Below, one piece after another: positions 59,796 to 64,000 of a DNA stretch of 64,000 bases. Numbering within the stretch: the first letter of the stretch is position 1; every line of letters starts with the position of its first letter. The notes beneath the pieces were generated by a model. That model was not told where the DNA came from, made no database searches, and worked only from the letters and a program-made list of their open reading frames with translations. The DNA lies in assembly GCA_034096865.1 (NCBI GenBank), contig JAWQFJ010000496.1, positions 72,501 to 136,500 on the forward strand. The letters are read 5' to 3'. The DNA is from Theodoxus fluviatilis (Eukaryota > Mollusca > Gastropoda > Cycloneritida > Neritidae). Made by a program: the position numbers and the translations under genes.

Positions 59796-60385
59796 TTGTT
59801 TCGTAGAGTTCAATAATCTGTCCTTTTTCTATCGTTTAAATTGGTGGACACACTCGTTTTTTTATGAATGGCGTTCCTTTCTCCCCTGATAGTGTTCAAA
59901 ATGTCTATGCCGATCGTCTTCATGTCTGCCATGTTTTTCAGGAGTTGAAAGGAAAGTTTTGCAATATCCGTGCTTGTGATAACTGGTTTACAAAATATCA
60001 ATCGATTTATTTGTGAAATTTTGAGTACTCTTCTACTGGAAAACACCGCTTTGTTTTAATCTCTTGCTTTGCCTCAGTTCTGACTGACGATGAAATCGAC
60101 AGCGGCGTGGAAATGCTCACACAATATTTGTCCATGCACTTTCAATGGCCATGCCATTCATTATAACGAAATTCGATCGACTTAGTTACTGTGTCATTAC
60201 ACAGCCGCCGATCCGTGATGAATTCAAGGGATGTTTGGACATGCCATTTGGCGTGGGAGCTTTGCTTTGTGCTACACATAATGCTGTCAATAGCCAGGGT
60301 TTAGTTTCGCTCAGCATTGTCTATAGATATAATGGAGGTCTATTAATAAGAAAAAAACACACGACAAACACCAAAATCAAAAGGC

Positions 60386-60409
60386 TTTCGGGCATACGCC
60401 CTTCTTCAG
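60386..60409 (-). other. Hammerhead-ribozyme-like core in the 3' region of the Penelope-like element
   Basis: On the minus strand CTGAAGA (60403-60409) is followed by a GGGC-GTAT-GCCC hairpin and then GAAA (60386-60389), the same order as the hammerhead core CUGANGA, stem II, GAAA. TATTAA just before the core can pair with TTAATA near 60347, a possible stem I. Against it: an extra A lies between CTGAAGA and the stem, and I could not form a good stem III with a cleavable UH site. Hammerhead motifs are known in Penelope-like terminal repeats, so this may be a decayed or variant copy. Confidence 0.4.
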
Positions 60410-60491
60410 TTAATACAGAAACACATAAATGATGCAACACGTGACGTAAAAAACTTCAGAATGACATGACGTAGGCACTCCAGAGCTCTAC

Positions 60492-60507
60492 CCCTCCTCT
60501 CTCTCCC

Positions 60508-60568
<61 letters not shown>

Positions 60569-60761
60569 CCTCCCTCTCTCTCCACCACCCTCATCCCCCC
60601 AAAAAATGTTCTAGCCCGAGTTCTCGGAGCCCGAGCTCTCTCAGCATCCAGTGTCCAGAGTGTTCTCTCTCTCTATCTCTCTGTCTCTCTCTCTCTGTCT
60701 CTCTCTCTCTCTCTGTCTCCCTCTCTCTCTCTCTCTCTCTGTCTCTCTGTCACTCTCTCTC

Positions 60762-60815
<54 letters not shown>

Positions 60816-60850
60816 CCTCTCTCTCTACCTCCAACTCTCTCTCTCTCTTT
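60492..60850. repeat. Interrupted (CT)n arrays inside the Penelope-like insertion
   Basis: CT with CCTC, CTGT and CTAT interruptions at 60492-60590 and 60661-60850. They lie in the 3' region of the element, downstream of its stop. Confidence 0.9.
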
Positions 60851-60883
60851 AAGTGTTCATAGTTCCATCCATCTCACTTTCTC

Positions 60884-61518
60884 TCAGTCAAACACATTCA
60901 GTCCTTCAGGGTAGTTGGTTCGTAGCTTGAAGCGCCAGAACTTCTCTCTCCGCTTTCTGATGTTGGCATCGTCCACGTGTATTTGCTCAATGATGGTCAC
61001 TCTCATGTGGGAGAGGCAGTGCCCAGGGGACCTGAAGTGCTTAGCCACTAGGGTGTCTAAGTTATTGCGGATGTCGTACGTGTGTCCGTAAAACCTTCTA
61101 CGTATGGTCTGGCCAGTCTCACCCACATACTGCCTGTCGTGACACTGTTCACAGTCAATGAGATAGATGACGTTGGTTGACGTGCACGACAAGCAGTCTC
61201 TGATGTGGAAAGACTGGCCAGTAATGACGCTGCGGAAGGTGGTAGTGTCCTGCAGGTATCTCTGACACAGTACACATTTGGGGCAAGGGTGACACCCGAT
61301 GTTGGTCTCCTGAGCCAAAGTACGAGGGAAGGGGAGGGTCGAGGGCATCAGCAGTTTTCTTAAATTGAAACAGTTTCTTTCTCCCACAATAGGCGGGTTT
61401 GGAGCTGCCCGTCTCATCCGTGTGCTAGTGTAGAGCACCGGCAGAAACTGTTTCAACCACTGGCTCAGAGGCGGGTTGTTAGGGTTGTGACGAATCACAA
61501 ACGGCACTCTGTTATAAT
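60884..61518 (-). CDS. Partial Penelope-like protein: linker and GIY-YIG endonuclease
   Basis: About 210 residues, entered in mid-protein at the truncation point (no start codon belongs to it). The first residues (RVPFVIRHNPNNPPL) match the RT-to-endonuclease linker of Penelope-like proteins. A cysteine-rich segment follows (CHPCPKC-x2-C), then CLSCTSTNVIYLIDCEQC, the GIY-YIG equivalents YLI and YVGETGQTIRRRF, a conserved H in HTYDIRNN, AKHFRSPGH and the final E/K-rich helix. The frame ends at its natural stop at 60884. The endonuclease would nick the target for primed reverse transcription. The RT is absent, so this copy cannot move by itself. Confidence 0.85.
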
Positions 61519-61881
61519 GATATAATGGAGGGTGAACCTTTTGGCGTCAGTTGTTGATTGAACGCATTACTGATGGGTTTGTATATCATTTAGCAAATTC
61601 CTGTGTCTCGGAGTAGTCGCTTAAAAGGGCTTCCTTGGGTAAGAGTTGCGTCTGTGAGCATCATTAACCTCTTTCTGTCGTCATTTTGGTTCATATTGGA
61701 GTAGTTAGCTTACTTTCTTGTTGGTGAGTGAGGCCTCTCCATGGAGAGGTCGATCCAGCTCGTTTCTAAAGGCGTTCATTCATCGCTTTCATGAACGAGT
61801 GCCTGCTCAGCAACTTAGTCAACGATCACTCCACAGATGAACTGCTCGGAGGGTTAGGTATACTGCTGGAGTGTTTGTTTG

Positions 61882-61921
61882 AGCGCTTGACTTGTGGGTC
61901 CAGCGCTTGACTTGTGGGACC
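61882..61921. repeat. 20-bp tandem duplication next to the MITE
   Basis: AGCGCTTGACTTGTGGGTCC is followed directly by the same 20 bases with one change (GACC). Confidence 0.9.
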
Positions 61922-61955
61922 AGCATTGATTCAAGATGCTCTACTGCCCACTACT

Positions 61956-62305
61956 GCTGAAATGGTCGTTGTCCCCAACATTTCCGGACACTGTACTCGA
62001 AGTACTCTGTCCCATCGGACAGAGTACTCGGAGTTTGAAATCTCGTCCTTACAGTCACGTGATATACCGATGACCTTGTGTTATATCGCGACATGTTCTT
62101 CACTCGGCGATAATAAGTGTTACACTTTTTCTTTCTTTCTCTTTTTCTGAAATCGCTAGTCCCGAGTTTTGAAATCTCGGCCTTACAGTCACGTGACTCG
62201 CACGCCCGGGGAGTTATGGACAGAGTACTCCGAGTACAGTGTCCGATCGGACAGAGTGCTCCGAGTACAGTGTCCGGAAATGTTGGGGACAACGACCATT
62301 TCAGC
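61956..62305. mobile_element. 350-bp MITE with long terminal inverted repeats and 9-bp target duplication
   Basis: The left end begins GCTGAAATGGTCGTTGTCCC, and the right end is its reverse complement; the two match for 44 bases and continue with few changes. The flanks carry a perfect duplication CCCACTACT (61947-61955 and 62306-62314). It has no coding capacity. Internally it is nested: GTACTCTGTCC with its inverted partner makes an 11-bp hairpin (about 62002-62027), related motifs recur near the right end, and a segment with TTTGAAATCTCG and ACAGTCACGTGA occurs twice (about 62036 and 62169). A 9-bp duplication is typical of Mutator-like transposases; that assignment is an inference. Confidence 0.88.
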
Positions 62306-62314
62306 CCCACTACT

Positions 62315-64000
62315 ACCACTGCATTGGCTCGTTGCGGCCTAGACTGAGAGAGGCTGGAGAGAGGGACTGCCTGGCCATTCTCATGATTCTGTGCATGTCT
62401 GCCCTTGTCTGCCCTGTGTGTGTCCAGCAGTTATCTGTTGATTGACACTGCCACCAGCCTCGGCCCTGGAATGCACCCAGCACGCGGAGCGCAAGGCAGG
62501 TTGGGACAAACAGACGTTCCTCTCCCCCTGCTGCTATTGATGTCTGGCCCCCGCGCTGACCTCTTCTTTGGAAACATCCACCCCCACCCCCTGCTCTCTC
62601 AGTGCTTCCTCAACCCTTGAGTGAGAAACCTTCTTGATGCCCGTCTTCCAGCCTGCCCATCGTTGTGTGTCTCCCCACCCCCACCCCCCACCCCCCACCC
62701 CCCACCCCTCCTCCTCTCTTCCCCCACCCATCGTCCTTATTCCAGCCCCAGCCCCTTTCAACTACCCTCCCCCTCTCTCCTTTCACCACTCATTCCTTTA
62801 CCCTGGCACTCTCATTCCTCATCCTCCTCAAAATAGTAATAGCAGCTTGGTTTGCTGTAGTAAATTGGAAATAGAAGTGAACAGCAGTGGGAGGAAACGA
62901 AGGCGGAACGAGCCTTCCTGTCACGAGGATCGAACTCCACGTATCAATTAGGAAGAGCGTCAGGAAATAGAGACGCCAATTGCGAGCGATGGGGAGTGTA
63001 GTTCCAGTGAGCGTGTATTTTTTGTTATTGCGTTGATGTGCGAGGGGAGGATGGGCTTGCGGAGGTGAAGATAACTAACATCACTCGCTGTGAAATGGCC
63101 TGCATACTTACATCCCCATCTCTGTCAAGAAGTAACAAAACAACAAACGATATTTTCATCACTCGGGCTTAAATTTCGCAGCTGCGGAAATTCTGAAGTT
63201 CATTCGGCTTTCAGCTTGTCAGTTTATCTTCTCGTTTTCATTTAGGACATTAAATTGTTCATCAGGCCAAGCTGCTTCCGCTTATTGCTTTAGCGCTACT
63301 ATATACTGTACTGTTGCATGTGCATAGTTGACGGTAGTTTGCATGAATTCAGGCACACATGCTTGGGTTGCAGTGGAAGGCTGCAGTACACACACCTATT
63401 TTCATGAAGAAGCCAATCAATCTGAGCAGTTTTCAGTGGAATTCCCCATAAGAAAAACATTCTTTTAGGCAGTTGTTTCCGGAAGATTCTGACTTGCCAG
63501 AATCGGAAGCTTGTCGACTAGTGCTAAAAAAACGGAACTTGAGCGGGTGTGAAGGCTCTCGGCGAACGTCCTGTAGCTATTTCTAGACGGTCGTTGTGAC
63601 GGATGCAATTGTAGCAAATGATTTCTTTTGATCCATCCCCTATGGAGGGGGAATACATCTCCCTTAACAGAGAGTCAATTTACAAACTTTGTAAAGGGAG
63701 ATTTCAGACACATGCAGAGTGGGCGCACAGGATGGAGAGTTTGAAGACCATAGAGGACACTGTTGACTGCTGCACACTACAGTAGCTGCAGGGACAAGCA
63801 CTGGGTGCAGGGACACTTGTCGACCTGGAGAGATGTGGTTGCCCAGTCTGGAGGCGGGCGGAGTACATGACTCAAGACACGCGATGCCGATGTCCCTGGC
63901 GAATGCCAAGAGCCAAGTGCGGGCAGCAACTGGGACATGCACACAGGACATTATTGATCGGGCCTGGGCACCCCTCCCTCGGGTTGGGGTTGGTCCCTCC
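62315..64000. other. Unique sequence, nothing recognised
   Basis: 62570-62830 is C-rich low complexity. The rest has no supported feature to the window end. Confidence 0.5.

Larger units (their letters stand above)
60339..61518 (-). mobile_element. 5'-truncated Penelope-like element with perfect 13-bp target duplication
   Basis: Seen: GATATAATGGAGG occurs at 60326-60338 and again at 61519-61531, exactly bounding an 1180-bp insertion. Inside, on the minus strand, a frame is already open at the boundary and encodes the C-terminal endonuclease region of a Penelope-like protein. It is followed by a 3' region with CT-rich arrays (60492-60850) and a terminal segment ending near 60339. Known: Penelope-like elements carry RT plus GIY-YIG endonuclease and are often 5'-truncated. 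Inferred: a recent insertion, since both the duplication and the frame are intact. Confidence 0.88.

Overview
The window looks like non-coding genomic DNA from an animal, most likely a marine mollusc and probably a gastropod. The reasons are a very high density of long (CA)n, (GA)n, (GATC-type) and tetranucleotide arrays, splice-type rather than operon-type signals, and the mixture of mobile elements: a Steamer-like Mag-group Ty3/gypsy element, a Penelope-like element, L2/CR1-like and other LINE relics, a tRNA-headed SINE and a long-TIR MITE. The organism is an inference; nothing here fixes the species. There are no rRNA genes, no CRISPR array and no bacterial-type gene. Only one short stretch (49783-49933) looks like an exon of a host gene, so most of the window is probably intronic or intergenic.

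Layout: 0-16.3 kb is unique sequence broken by dinucleotide, ACTC, ATCC and TG/CG arrays, with a CpG-rich block carrying two perfect CRE sites at about 15.64-16.06 kb. 16.3-20.3 kb holds three LINE remnants (one tail, one plus-strand L2/CR1-like 3' fragment, one minus-strand degenerate copy). 23.83-29.51 kb is a complete LTR element that encodes only gag and a protease, with near-identical 1.06 kb LTRs and a GTAC target duplication. Just beside it, 29.53-30.36 kb is a repeat packed with AGGTCA half-sites, many as DR0 pairs. 30.4-38.5 kb is mostly unique sequence. A SINE sits at 38.5 kb and a 35-bp minisatellite at 39.4-40.1 kb. 41-49 kb is unique sequence with arrays. The exon candidate is at 49.8 kb.

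52.08-56.69 kb is the most striking element: a minus-strand Steamer-like Ty3/gypsy copy with two identical 167-bp LTRs, an ATATG target duplication, a tRNA-Leu primer site and one uninterrupted gag-pol frame. 57.96-58.68 kb is a 16-copy 45-bp minisatellite. 60.34-61.52 kb is a 5'-truncated Penelope-like insertion with a perfect 13-bp target duplication and an open GIY-YIG endonuclease frame. 61.96-62.31 kb is a 350-bp MITE with long terminal inverted repeats and a perfect 9-bp target duplication.

Several insertions therefore keep perfect target duplications and open frames, which says that LTR, Penelope-like and DNA-transposon families have all moved recently in this lineage. Unique sequence between repeats carries candidate regulatory motifs (three exact POU MORE dimer sites, paired CREs, homeodomain-core clusters), compatible with a regulatory landscape of a host gene whose other exons lie outside the window.
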